Assembly: GCA_011009095.1 (NCBI GenBank)
Contig: VTPC01003622.1
Location: 1-64,000, forward strand
DNA: 64,000 bases
Reading direction: 5' to 3'
Source of the DNA: Ignelater luminosus
Lineage: Eukaryota > Arthropoda > Insecta > Coleoptera > Elateridae
This document shows, in pieces, positions 46,665-59,130 of the stretch (its first letter is position 1; each line of letters begins with the position of its first letter). The notes beneath the pieces are model-generated. The model was not told the DNA's origin and did no database searches. It worked only from the letters and a program-made list of their open reading frames with translations. The position numbers were made by a program, and so were the translations under genes.

Positions 46665-47158
46665 CGTTCACGATGTTTCTGGGTCGTGGCAGGCCATGCT
46701 TTCATTTTGTTAGGTTGGAAGTTTGCTTCCTTTTTTTTTTGAAAATTGCCATACCTGCGTCTGTACTTGGCGCCGTTGCGCGATCAAAAATTTTGCATAA
46801 ACGTTTAGTACCGATTTGATTCATTTAATTTATTTGCTTTGTTAAAAGAAGATCAAACTTTTTTATATTTTGCATCTATTAATGCCAATTAAGAAGAATG
46901 CCAAAGATTATAATTGAAATCATAAAACTTTGATTTATAAATCTAAATAAATATAAATCTTCGTGAAACAATCTTTTAGCGTAATCGATTTACAGATCTA
47001 CAAAAAAATCAACAGCTTGAGGTCAAACTGTCCTAAAATCATAACCTTAAAGTACATTAAGCATCAATAAGATTTTACAAGCCGAGTTAATAGATATAAC
47101 ATACAACTCAAATGTCATCCTGCCACAGCTATATACGATCCAGCAACATCGTGAACGG
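46665..47158. mobile_element. MITE-like element with 23-bp inverted repeats
   Basis: 46665-46687 (CGTTCACGATGTTTCTGGGT then CGT) and 47136-47158 are inverted copies, matching at 21 of 23 positions. A second inverted match (GGCAGG) follows with a 10-base offset. The 494-bp interior is non-coding and AT-rich. No target duplication is obvious. Confidence 0.5.
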
Positions 47159-47579
47159 TGTATATAGCCTGATTTGTTATTATAGGATTCAAAGTAGGCT
47201 TTGATTGTATAACATTTTTACAGTGTATGATAAAGATACAGCAAATTCAGGTTTACAACCTAGAAGCCAAAAATCACTACATATGTTGACAATTCACATT
47301 TATTTAAAACAATGACACAAATGAGGTGTTGAGAACAGAAGTAGATCAAGTCCACAAAATTGACTTTGAGATATGCAGAGATAAAGATTTTTTCTGTTTA
47401 TTAAATCATAGTACGGGCATGTGAGGATTTTTTTAAATATTCATTCAGAAAACATAAGTATTTATTATTAAAGGCTTACAAGAATATTTAGTACAATAAT
47501 AATAATTTTAAACGATTAAGTATAATGTTTTTTTTTTAGACTTGAACCACTACAAAACTGAAATAATGGCAAAAGTAAA
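47159..47579. other. AT-rich DNA, nothing recognised
   Basis: Lies between the MITE-like element and the 3' end of the minus-strand fossil. Confidence 0.4.
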
Positions 47580-49594
47580 GTTAATATACGGGTTCATCAT
47601 TCGATTCTTCATTAGTTTCTTCTGGATTCTCCTTTTGACTGTTTCTGGTTTTCCCTTCTGTTGGTAGACTTTTGTAGTAGGGATAGTATATGAATGGTAT
47701 GAACAGAAACAGATGGTACATGTGTTCTTTCTTTGAACTATGTACAATGCGCCTATTTGGGTATAACTGGTTTTGCTCTATGTTTGCTAAAGATTTTATC
47801 GTCCTGCCACGCAATGTTTTTTGTAAATTAACCTCGTAGAAATCAATTTCATTGTTAAGCGTTTCTTTGAACTTAAATGCCATAGGTGACGATTTCTCCA
47901 GGCGCAACCATCTGATATTAAGCCAGCTAAAATTGTAGCCGTCAATGGCCTTCTTAAGATTTTGTACTGCCATTTCTAATGATTTTAAAGAAAGAAACTC
48001 CTCGTTTCATTTCTATAATTTCAAATTTTGGTTGTTTTGTCTTCGCGTCACCTGCAATCTTCATCCAATCTCGTGGACACAGTATTTGAGAGCATGTACG
48101 ACTCGCTTTTTCAATAATGCCGAAACTGCATCATTTGGTAAATAAGAATGACCAGACACGAAAAATTTTTGATTTATGACCTTCACAGCTATCAAAGAAT
48201 CCTGAACAAGTTTTAGTAGACTAAGTGTCATTTTAATGTTGCGATTTTGCCCTATTCATGAATCAGAATATAGAATTATGTGCTCATGATTAATTGCTAC
48301 ATTCTTCAAGTGTTTTATTAAACAAGTTGCAACATCTTGGGATCCACGACCACCTTCCGTTTCATGATAAATGTACATGTAGCCAGTACCCATGTTAAAA
48401 GAATGAATGCCCACATTGTAAACATAGATATTCTTCTTATAATAAGTTATTGATGCAGTAAGTGTGGGAAATTGTAGGACCTTCTGCAGATCAAATGTTG
48501 AATCGGAAGCACTTCCTTGATCTTGTTTCAAGGATGCACGAGCCATGTCAGCCTTGCTGAGATGTCGCTGTTTCTCATTTATTAAAGAATTTTTCTTATC
48601 TTCATCCTGTTCCACTTTTATTTTCATTTCTAGTTCATCACAGCATGTCCATGTATCTTTAGATGGAGGTTTAAAGCTTAAATTGAACTTGGTATGAAAC
48701 ACATTATAATAAAATTTTCTCTTTAAAGGTTCTGTACCTTCCGCAATACATTTTTCAGTGTACATTTCATACATCTTACTTATTGTCAAATTTTCATTTG
48801 AGTATTTTCTTTTTGGATTGTCTTTTCGTGTGTAATGACTTTGATAGGCTGGAAAAGAATGAATGTGTTTAATAATTTTGGAGTCATCTATTGTCTTTTT
48901 CGGATTCAGTCCCCGGGAATCACTTACGGAAAACATTTTGTCTTTGGAAAGGCAGCGATACAATCTACCAACACTGATAACCAGTGTTTCTGCAAAAACA
49001 CTTCTTGCAAACTTTTATGGTTGTATTATCTACTCGCAAATTGTACTCAAATGATGTCTGCTTTTCAGGATGAGATCCATCTCTAACACGTTTCCTGTTT
49101 ACTTTGTTTGCTTTTACTAGTTCTCCAATAAAATCATTTTGACGAGAGTAATCATCTAGTTTCCAAAATGAATCAAAAATGTAATATACTCTTGCCCAGC
49201 ATTTCGGCGCTGTTTTCTAATATTAATTTTTTATTTGCTCTTGTTAACAGTTCTGTTTTTACCTCCTGTGTTCTATTCTTTGTTTTCTGCTTTGATGTTG
49301 TCTGACACGGAACGCGTTGAAGTACTCGTACCTACTTGGCAAATTTGAGTTCAGAAGGCGTTGACGTAGTACTTGATAGATTTAAATTTTATATTTCTGG
49401 CGCATCATCTATATCGTCGTCTGCAATATAAACACAGGCAAAACTGTAATACGGCGCCAACAACAACAACAACTTAACCTAGAAATCGAAGAAAACTCTA
49501 ACTTACCACTGGTACTTTCATCGGATTCATTATACTGATATTCAAAGCCACCTGTCTCGTAAGGATCACCTTCAGACGACTCTAGAGACTGCAT
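47580..49594 (-). pseudogene. DUF7869-like transposon-protein fossil with a recognisable intron
   Basis: The minus strand preserves the outline of a protein common in insect genomes with an RNase H-like (DUF7869-like) domain. The acidic N-terminus starts at 49594 (MQSLESSEGDPYETGGFEYQ) and ends at a donor GTAAGT (49506). An acceptor TTGCAG (49421) leads in phase to DDDIDDAPEI, an 86-base intron. After two stops and a shift, a frame stays open from about 49220 to 48256. It holds YIFDSFWKLDDYSRQ, VCKKCFAETLVIS, HIHSFPAYQSHYTRK, FYYNVFHTKFNLSFKPP, DTWTCCDELEMK and YHETEGGRGSQDVATCL. The segment usually written SDxCGGQNRN reads SDS-stop-IGQNRN (48241-48270). FFVSGHSYLPND and the C-terminal WLNIRWLRLEK follow. 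Function of the family is not established; it is probably transposon-encoded. This copy is dead. Confidence 0.6.
49507..49594 (-). other. Fossil exon 1 of the DUF7869-like gene
   Basis: 88 bases from ATG to the GTAAGT donor, open throughout and acidic (Glu/Asp/Ser-rich). Joining to 49420 keeps the phase (a split Asp codon). This supports a real former splice junction, though both sites are short and could occur by chance. Confidence 0.45.
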
Positions 49595-51765
49595 GTCACT
49601 GCTCTTCTATTAATTATAATTAATAATTAACCAAAACACAAACAACAAAAGTGTAAACTTTAAAACCGCCACGAACAGCTGATTATGAATGCACTTGATC
49701 CACTTTAGTTCTGAAATTAACAACGTTTTCTGGAGAATAGAATGGAGTTATCATGTATACCCCCACTGCAAAATCAAACTGGACTTGATTCGTTACTGCA
49801 CAAAATTAAACATACATAGACGTAGAGATCCAGTCTATTAGCGCGAGCTTTCAAAAATTTGGACTTGATCCACTTGTACTCTGAGCACCTCAAATGACAG
49901 ATCTCTAACCTATAAATATGTAACTCAGTGAAACTTCAAAATACACTGTTACAAAAATATCATAGCAAGGCCTACTCTGAATTCTATAATATAAAAAAGT
50001 ACTATAGCAGTTGTTTTTTTAATATTTGTGAATAATTAGTATTGTTTTTACATTTTAAGTTTATATTGAATGTCTTTGTTTGAGTATTCCCTTATTTTCT
50101 TTACCTAATACAGTTATCCCTGAACAAGTGCCGTTACACGACGGCCATTATGGATTTTGGCATTTTCGCACGAAAACAATCATTTGAATTTCATTATTTT
50201 TCTTGTTGTAAAATCATAATCAAAATTACGTTTTAATGATTTTTTAAAACTAATTAGATGCCGCTACTTTCAAAGATAAATACAACAAAAAAGTGCATAT
50301 TCTTGATCACTGCCGAACTTACGCACACCACTGGTTGGAAAGAGGAAAAACGTATATATTCAGTCAAATGTTCAAAATTAACAAAATTTTTGTATCAGAG
50401 AAATCACGTTCGTCTTCTATTGAAAATTTAAGAATTTAGTTTGATGGTGATCACAATGTTGCCACAACAATAAAATAAGCAATTACAAATGTTATAAATC
50501 TCCAGATTTGCTGCTTTATAGCTAGGTTTGGTAATATTGGTTGTAGCTGATAATTACCCTTTTTCCGGAATTTGGATACATTTTGATGAGATTTAACGCC
50601 GTCTCTTGGCTGATAATTTTCCCCTGTAAAGTATTAAAATAATGTCTGAAGTTTATGGAAATGATAATATATTTCCCGGAATTTCACGATATCATAATGA
50701 TAGTTTGTACATGTTAAAATTGAGCGTTTGAGGATAGGTTGCATGGACTAAAAATTTCAAATTTCGCTTTTTGTCTCTTGTAACGAGCAATCATTAAAAT
50801 TTCAATTCCCCGTAAACTTTTCCGTGGGACGTAGCTTAGACACAACGCATGCTAACACATAACCTACAAACTGATAATTTCTAATTGTTTCTAATGCAAA
50901 GTGTCAATTTGGCAGATAATTTTATGGGATAAGCTAAGGCATGATTTTTTTCTGATATCTTAATCATCGTTTGTAACATATAATGCGTTCAGGTAGTTAT
51001 ACTGCCACGGTATAGTTCAAAAATTATTTGCATTCTCTAGTTCAGAACCACAGGTTCAGGACCCACAAATAATTTCTTTGCAAAAACAAAAATTCACGTA
51101 TCGGCCTGTTCTCGTTCTTTTCTACCAATAATGCATTCGAATATACTGTTGGTCCAGCCGATCTTTGAACACACGTCATCAAGCAATCTTAAATGACGTA
51201 AAAACTGAAAATACCGTCAATGCAAATAAAAAATGCAACGTATAACCGATGCAATCCACCGCATCTCAAAGCTGTATACTTATAGTGAATCGCTGTTCGT
51301 TTTCTTTAAAAACGCTTCTGGCTCGGCCAATATCGGCGGTGTTTGTACTGCATACGACCGCGTAAGAAGTCTGTTGCCATGGCAACGCGCCTTTCTTGTT
51401 GAAACGTTCGCCTAGAATTTTCATATCGCTTCAACTCAATGTTAAGCTTAGTGCAAGTGTCCTTATGCTTCGCGTTCGTGTTGGTCCATAACAGGGGCAG
51501 GTAGAACGCCTCTGATATTGTGTTTGCAGTACATCATGTCAATTGCATTGCTCTCGTGACTAATTTTATTCAAGATTTTACTATTTTACGTTAAGAAGCG
51601 AAATTACTTAAGTAATTGAATATTAGAAATTATTGAAAGAAAAAAATAGGTGAATCGGCGCTTCACTTGCTTCACTCCAATAGCCGCCACTGATGTGTTC
51701 AAAAATCCGCTGGACCAACTGCAGTTTTTTCTTTTTAAATAATCATCCCAACATCGGCAGTTTGT

Positions 51766-51786
51766 GCATGTGCATGTGCATGTTTG
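51766..51786. repeat. (TGTGCA)n microsatellite
   Basis: Three tandem copies of GTGCAT followed by TTTGCAT. Confidence 0.7.
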
Positions 51787-51977
51787 CATACGCCGTAAAA
51801 AATAGCACTCCTGTTAATGTCAAAGTCGTTTGCTGCTAAATTCAATATAATGTAATTAAAGTTGTGCGATTGATGGCTAGATAAGATTAGAACAAAAAAC
51901 CTAAACAATGCATTTTACCTCTGTTATGCTTCACATTTCCAACGAACTCCGAAGGAGTCGTTACTGAATTTGCGAAG

Positions 51978-52014
51978 TCTGTCTGTCTGTATGGCTGCAT
52001 GTATGTATGTCCGC
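51978..52014. repeat. (TCTG)n/(TATG)n microsatellite
   Basis: TCTGTCTGTCTGTATGG followed by GCATGTATGTATGTCCG. Confidence 0.75.
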
Positions 52015-52964
52015 ATTTTTGTCGGATTCTGAAATTTTGACTTCAGATTTGAATTCTACATCAAAAACTAAAGACGACGTGGTATCTCCGTTTTTTGATA
52101 ACTCTTCGCGAACATGGTCAAAATGGCTGCCGAAGTCTGAGAAAAGTAACAAAACGGAATTCGTTGTGGTTATGCTTTACATTCCCAGATGTTTCAGTCT
52201 TTCTTCTTTTTTTATTCCACAATTTAAATCTGACTTTGTTGTGAAGAAAAGGCTGCCAGACAGGTCAAATAATACTGAACATGCTTTGCCTTTTGCTAAA
52301 ATTCTATTGTTAAATTCCATTTTCCACCTTCTCTCATGATGATTTTCCATGCTTAGAGGATGTAGTGGTTAGAGATTGCAACGTTGAAATTTACATCTCT
52401 AAAAGTTGTAGAAATATCGCCCGTATTGCAACTAAGAACAGTTTAAAACTTTCTTAAAATTCCTTTGCTGTGAATACAGAAATATGTAAGTATTTAGATA
52501 CTCAAAAAGTAAGTTCGTTACTGTAAGATTCAAATGATGATTTTTTTTTAATTGGTGGAGCACGACTATTAATTTGGGAAAATATAGAAAGATTGGCAGA
52601 AGTAAGACAACCAAACTTCTGGAAATTTCACAGAAGACATTTTCTAAACTTAATTTCCGTCACCTGCTTGATAATTTATAAAATTGACAATGAACAATAT
52701 AAGAAACGCTATCACAATATGTTCTGGTTGCTAACATTAAATAAATTTTTCTTGCAATGCAATTCTAATAAGAAACTTAATTTGTTATCTAGCATGGCCA
52801 TCTTACTGTATGATCTACGTTATATCTCGGTTTTCTTGATCATAGCAAGTTTACTTTTATGCATGCATGAAAACCCAATCTGCAGATTGTCTATTAACTG
52901 AGTATCCAAACAAAGTTGCTGTAAATGTAAAGCATGCCCGCTGATCAATCGTTTAAGTTCGATA

Positions 52965-52992
52965 CAAGGCTGGCGTAAAAAGTTTCCGGAAT
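52965..52992 (+). repeat. Left terminal inverted repeat of mariner
   Basis: Starts CAAGGCTGGCG and ends TTTCCGGAAT; pairs with 54205-54232. Confidence 0.88.
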
Positions 52993-53138
52993 CGTCCACA
53001 GATGACGTCGGCAATTCAATTTATTTTGTATCAAGTAGACTGGTATTTTAATTGTTCATAGAAAGAAAATCAAATTGATCTGTCATTTAGTTCACTTTTA
53101 TAACCGCTGATGCATTTCTATTTCGTGATTTTTCGATT

Positions 53139-54166
53139 ATGGAGAAAAATGAAATTAGAGCTGTCACTAGATTATTTTATTTGGAGATCAAAACAGCCAC
53201 AGAAGTTAAAACCAGATTGGATTCTGTTCTTGACGATTCTTTGCCATCCTTCTTCTCTTAAGTTTTTGGATGTCTGAATTCAAACGTGGACGTACCCACA
53301 CAATTGATGAACCTCGTTCAAAGCGCTAGAAATCTGCGACTACTCCAGAAATCATTGACAGGATTTATAATATGGTGTTAGACAATCGTCGAATAAAAGT
53401 TCGTGAAATAGTTGAGGCTTTAGGCATCTCGTATGAACGGGTTGTCAATATATTACACCAAGAGTTGGGATTAAAGAAACTTTCAGCAAGATGGGTGCCG
53501 CATCTGCTTACTCAAAAACAAAAACGCATTCCTGCTCAAACTTCAGCTGAGTGTTTACAGTTTAGAAAAACTTCAGTTGATTTCATTGGGAAATTTATGA
53601 TAGACAAAACTTGGATTCATCATTATATCCCAGAAACCAAACAACAGTCAAAACAGTGGGTTGGCGAGGAAGAATCTGTCTCAAAGAAAGCAAAACCAGT
53701 TCAGTCGCCTAGAAAAGTAATGGCTTCTGTTTTTTGGGATGCTAAGGGCATTTTAGTTATTGACTACCTGGAGATAGGAAAAACCATAACAGGCCAATAT
53801 TACTCAACACTTTTAGAACAACCAAATGCAGCCATTTGTGAAAAATGGCCCGGAATGTCAAAGACAAACATCTTGTTTCACGAAGGCAATGCACCGGTCC
53901 ACGCAAGTGCAATTGCTCAACAAAAAAGCCGAGTTGAAGTTCGAAATCGTTCGCCATTCCTCTTACTCACTCGATTTGGCTCAGTCAGATTTTCATCTGT
54001 TCCCCTAACTGAAGAAATTTCTATCTGGAAAAAAATTCAGGTCTAATGAAGAAGTCATCGACGCTTCAAATGCATATTTTATAGGTCTCGAAGGGAAGGG
54101 ATTGAAAAGTTGGAGATGCGCTGGTCCAAGTGTGTTGAATTACATGGTGATTATGTAGAAAAATAA
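53139..54166 (+). pseudogene. Mariner transposase, irritans-type, inactivated
   Basis: The start at 53139 (MEKNEIRAVTRLFYLEIKTA) gives the usual first helix-turn-helix. A stop and shift near 53260 are followed by WMSEFKRGRTHTIDEPRS, then MVLDNRRIKVREIVEALGIS and LHQELGLKKLSARWVP, the linker motif region typical of mariner. The nuclease reads MIDKTWIHHYIPETKQQSKQ (first Asp kept, the following Glu changed to Lys) and FHEGNAPVHAS, where the second catalytic Asp is Gly. After a shift in the A-run near 53920, SLDLAQSDFHLFP keeps the third Asp (DD34D). The frame ends near 54166 (VELHGDYVEK). At least three frame breaks plus the lost Asp make it inactive. The irritans assignment is from memory of subfamily starts. 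Confidence 0.88.
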
Positions 54167-54204
54167 AATATTTCTTAAGTTGAATTTCATTTGTTTTCAC
54201 TTTC

Positions 54205-54232
54205 ATTCCGGAAACTTTTCAATCTAGCCTCG
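54205..54232 (-). repeat. Right terminal inverted repeat of mariner
   Basis: Reverse complement starts CGAGGCTAGATTG and ends TTTCCGGAAT; followed by TA. Confidence 0.88.
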
Positions 54233-54234
54233 TA

Positions 54235-57049
54235 TGTAGGGCATTCAACTGTTAGGCAATAAGCAAACACAACAGGAAGCGTAAGTAAATGTTTTGCTTG
54301 GTATATAACATCAAATGAGTTCAAATCTCCAAAAGCTGACCAAATTATTTGAAACTTCTAGGGTTTTTTTAAAGTGATATCGACTATGGAATAGCTACAT
54401 AAATTAAGAATTTCATCAATCCATTTATACGAGGATCATGCTCTTAACAGTGATTCATCATAAAAACAATGAACAGCAGGTCTCTCTTTTATCTTATGGT
54501 GCATAACATTCATGTTGATATTAAATTATTAGTATTACAACTAGCATTTATTTATATTACTTTCTATTAAGTAAAATGTAGCTTCGATTTTCTTCTGATG
54601 AACTCATTTGACAAGTTTTTAAAAATATGCAGTATATTTGCATTGTGAATAATAGTGTACACACATTAGAATCATTTAAGAAATCTTATTGTTAAAAACT
54701 GCAAATCTAACAACTAAGACTTTTGACTTTTAACAAACATTATAATAAAGATATCTTCGACTTTCGCCTCAATTTCAGATTTCCCAACAATTGTTGCTCA
54801 TGTCTTCACTCTTTTAATTTCATTAAAGTCGAATTAACTGTTCCTAGCGTGAAGATAATAATCCATGCATAATGATGATGAGTGAAAAATTAAATTTGAT
54901 AAGAACTATTAACCAGCTTTTTTATGTTTTTGCAACAATTACTTTAAATCTTACTCATTTATCATCTCCATACAATGCCTAGTTTAATTCTACAGAACTA
55001 TTCAGTAATTATAGAAAATAATTACTGATATCGAATTTCTCGCGCACTGATTGCTTCCAATGATAGCGAGACATTTTAATATCGTGTCTTAGGTTTGTTA
55101 TAAAACTTTTCTAGTTTTTTCTTTCAACTTTTTATTGGATTTTTTATAATAATTCTACTGCAATTAAAAATCGCTAATAATAGAAAACAAACTGAAGGAG
55201 AAAATTAAATCCGTCAACCATAAACTGTGAAACATTACCGTAGCTTGCGATCATTTTATGATGTTCTATATTAAGATTTTTGAAGCATTACATTTTTATA
55301 TGGTAATCGTGTTCAACAGTTAAAAATAACCTAAGTGACTTTTAATTGTCCTATATTTGATGTAGCGGAAACTATTTCCAAGCCCAAGATTCTTCGCTTC
55401 GGATTCTCAAGAAATCCATTTGTTTCTTTCTTATTAATTCAATTTCAACATTATAAAATACAATAATAAGACTTGCAGTTTAGAATAAGACTCTAAATAA
55501 TAATCCAAACGTTCCTTTTCTCAAAAGGTCAGGTTGCTTCATTGAGTTCTTTGGTGTCATCGTGACTTGGGTAGGGTTTTACCGCACCCAACATTTACCA
55601 CAAGAATTGCACACCGAAAGGTGAACTGACATATATGAAGTTTTTAATTTTTTTCCAACATTTATGAAATCGCATAGGTCATTGTGATACTATAAGAAAT
55701 TGCAGTCAGTGCAACCAGTTAGTTGTACAGCTTTTGCTTATAATTTTATGTCTTCCTACAAGTTTGTGTTGTATTCTAGTTAAATAACTTTCCTTATATG
55801 TAATGCTTACTTAGTTTTCTCAACCTATTTAGTACATACAGCAGCGCCATAAACAAATTGATTTAATATTCTGATCGGAATCAATAAATTAGAATACTAG
55901 CTTGGAATTCTTTAAAAATAAGCAACGATAATAATAATCGTTTAATAATGGCAGGTGGAGTTTCCTATGACCTTAATTTTGGACTCCATTAGAGAGGTAT
56001 TTAGGCGGTTTGCAATTAATCAAAGTAAATTTAATTAACTAATTCTTACATAATCACATCTGTAATAAAATTATAGATACCCTTACATTCATCAGGAAAT
56101 GCCAGAATTTATTGATGCTAATATGTTATTTCGTTTTTCTCTGCGAATGTTATTAATTAGAAACGGTTAATAGTGAGTAAAGCAATTTGTAATGAATAAA
56201 AGTTGGAAACGTATAAAGATTCTTTTGAGAATCTAGAATAGAAGGTGGAAGATTATTAAAAGATTGTTAAGAAATTTAAAAGTCATTAAGAATAAATGTT
56301 ATTGTTTTATTTTCCATTGTATTTATCGCGATAAGATTGCAAAATACGTAATAGCGTCTGCTTTAAAGTTGTACCAAATGAGTTGAAGCAACGTTTGAAA
56401 TTAAAAGGCAAAATTGCTTATAAAATGTTTATTTTGCTTTTTATTAGACTTTCAGATTAGTGAAGCAGAGCTGTCTTTATCATTTGATGCAAAGTTCAGA
56501 AAAAGATAACAAATTTGCAAATTATAGTGCACTTTTTAGCATGATGTGTAGGTATAAAGTGAAAATAGTCTAGAGTGGCTCATTTTAAATAATTAAGGAA
56601 ATAGCTATGCAAACATTTTGATATAAACTTACCAAGAGAAAATAAACAAGTAAATTTAAATCGTTAACAAGAAGGATGATGAAATGATAAACACTTTAAT
56701 GAATTGTCACGCTACATATTATGGAAAAAAAGCAGATTATGTTTCAACTTGTATCGATAAAAGGGGCACCGTTATTACTTAAGATTTAACTACTGATAAG
56801 TGTAAAAGTAGCAAAGATTTGAAGACAAGATGGAAAAATATTTTTTATACGTAAAATTTCAAAAAAATTTCTTTTTGTTTCGTCTTTAGTTTTTCTAAAT
56901 TTGTCCTAAATAAATATTTACCTATTAGTTTATAGTATTTCAAATGAAAGAATCTTAAGGTGTATACTTTTAAATGCACGATTCGATTTATTCAAGAATG
57001 ATTACCATATTATTTCCTATACAGAGACTTGGCTCAAAAATGAAATGTC
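54235..57049. other. AT-rich DNA, nothing recognised
   Basis: No frame, repeat or RNA signal found by eye. Confidence 0.5.
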
Positions 57050-58241
57050 AAATCTTTTTTCATTACAGTGCCTTATCCCATTCAAATGGGATCGGTATTC
57101 CCGTCTTCTATTTTCTCTCGCCACTCCTCCTTATCTAGAACGTCTTCTCACCTCCAATCTTTCTCTCGGGGATCTTCATTCACCTTGTCTTTCCATCTTG
57201 TCTTTCGCCTCCCTCTCCTCCTTCTGCCACCAACCTCCATCTTCTCAATTGTTTTCCCAACGTAGTCCTCATCCCTTCTTTTCACATGCCCGAACCATCT
57301 TAGCCTGCTCTCTTGGGTCTTTCTACCAATAGGCCCAACCTTGACCGATCCTCTGATAAACTCATTCCTGATCATGTTCTTCCTAGTTACATCACACATC
57401 CACTTCAACATCCGCATCTCAGCCACTTCCATTTTCTTTTCTTGGGTCCTCGTAAAAGTCTACTCCGTGCATCATAGCAGGTCGCACCACTGTCTTATAC
57501 CTCTTTTCTTTCATCCTGCAGATCATTTTTCTATCACACAGCACTCCACTTATCTTCATCCAGTTTAACTATTCACAGTTCACTCTATGCTGAATCTCTG
57601 CATCCAACCCTCCATTGCATTCGATCCGAGATACTTAAATGTCTTGAACGATGGTAACTGTTCTTCCCGAAGTTTTATAAACATGCCTTCCGCCTCCCTT
57701 GTTGTCATATACTCCGTTTTTGACCTACTGATCCACATCCCTCTCTCTTCCAGCGCTTTCCTCCACTCTTTCAACTTTTCCTTCAGTTGCTCTCGGGTAG
57801 ATTCGCACAGAACAATGTCATTCGCAAACAGCATGCTCCAGGGTGCTTCCATCTTCACATCTCTCACTAACACGTCCATCACTAGGTCGAACAGGTACAG
57901 GCTGAGTGCCGACCTCTGGTGCAGGCCCACTCTTACCAGGAACCCCTCAGTCCTACCAACACTACTCCTCACGGTAGTCTCCGCTCCCTGATACATTTTC
58001 TTAGCCAGCCACACGTACTTTTCTGGGACTCCTTTCTCCCTCATACACTTTCAAACTTCTTGCCTATCATATACCTTCTCAAGTTCAATGAAAACCATTT
58101 GCATCTCGACTTGCATTTCTCTGCACTTCACTTCCGTCTCCTGCCTTTCCTTCAGTGACTCTTTCCCAGACCTTCATAGTTTGCGACATTAGCTTTATGC
58201 CTCTATAGTTCCCACAGTATTGCGCATCGCCTTTTCCTTTA
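57050..58241 (-). pseudogene. LINE reverse-transcriptase remnant, RTE-like type 1
   Basis: Reading down the minus strand: YKGKGDAQYCGNYRGIKLMS (58170-58240), then RT motif A as VFIELEKVYDR (about 58070-58100, catalytic Asp changed to Glu). Next come MREKGVPEKYVWLAKKMYQG, VGLHQRSALSLYLFDLVMDV (57890-57935) and MLFANDIVLC (57804-57835), the FADD box with Asp changed to Asn. Then follow RKALEERGMWISRSKTEYM, YKTVVRPAMMHGVDF near 57470, and the C-terminal MRMLKWMCDVTRKNMIRNEF, ESRLRWFGHVKRRDEDYVGK and GRRKTRWKD (57150-57432). About 55 residues of the RT fingers are deleted after 'KVWERVTE'. No endonuclease domain remains, so the copy is 5'-truncated as well. It directly abuts the dispersed element at 58243. 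Confidence 0.8.
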
Positions 58242-58242
58242 T

Positions 58243-59130
58243 ACAATGTGTCCAAGATAAGAAAGGCCACTAGAGGGATCTCGGAAACCATAAGAGATAG
58301 AGAAACCGTTAAATACAGAAAAAATAGCGCAATTAAGCGCCTAGTACGATGCCGCTTAAAAAATAAAAATATTCCGAACGGTTCCAAAAATATTCGAAAA
58401 AACCCAAAAAATTGCAATTTTGTTTTCATTCTCTTCTGAGTTTATTTTTTAACATAATGAAAAACGACAAACACTTTTTTTATAACATTTTATTGAGAAG
58501 AAGAAGATTGTATTATTATTGTTTTGATACAACGTTTTGTTGCTTAGATATCATTTTCAAGTCCAAAAAGTATTTCATTGATATGCGCTTAAGTTACACT
58601 AGTTGAATATTTTAGTTTTACAATTTTGTTTATGATACATATTTCATGTAAATAATAATGTAAATGAATAAATTGATTAGATCCGTATTTAAAAATTTGA
58701 AAAATTAATTAAAACAACAAAAACAATCTCCAATTCTAGGATCGACGCCACAATACAGTTCAATGAAAATTTAACAATCCAAGAATTCCTACTAAAATTC
58801 CCACATTGGAAGTGAATTACATTAACAAAAAACATTCACAAATCGCAACAACCTGTTGCTTCAAGGGCCGACCCCAAAATGAGTTCACAGGGCGGATAAC
58901 ATAAAGAAGCGTAAGCCAGTTACGCGCTGAATTCAAAATACGAAAGTGGCTTAACCTATAAAAATTAATTTAAAAGGGTGATTGATGATTTTCAACCTTT
59001 ATTTTACTTTTTTAATTCCAATTAGAAATTTTAGAAAATTATCAAACGAAAATAAAGTTTTTAGAGAAGAACACAAAAAACATCCACGAAATGCTAAAAT
59101 AGGGCGCAGTTCAAGTTTTCCCGGCAAAGA
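58243..59130 (+). mobile_element. Dispersed element, copy 3
   Basis: It starts ATACAATGTGTCC like the elements at 31290 and 9078, and its last 335 bases (58795-59130) match 32300-32655. The middle is about 480 bp shorter than in the 31.3-kb copy. No coding motif. Confidence 0.5.

Larger units (their letters stand above)
49595..52964. other. No recognised gene; two short microsatellites
   Basis: A frame at 52007-52339 (plus) and its antisense (51961-52152) sit beside a TCTG/TATG tract and look like repeat-derived sequence. Moderately GC-rich sequence at 51240-51520 has no motif. Confidence 0.4.
52965..54232 (+). mobile_element. Decayed mariner element with both ends
   Basis: Terminal inverted repeats of 28 bp (52965-52992 and 54205-54232) match at 23 of 28 positions. 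They share AAAAGTTTCCGGAAT, and each is flanked by TA (52963-52964 and 54233-54234). The 1,268-bp length is normal for mariner. Confidence 0.9.

Noticed and set aside
57587..57991. 134-codon plus-strand frame
   Set aside because: Antisense shadow of the LINE reverse transcriptase on the minus strand.
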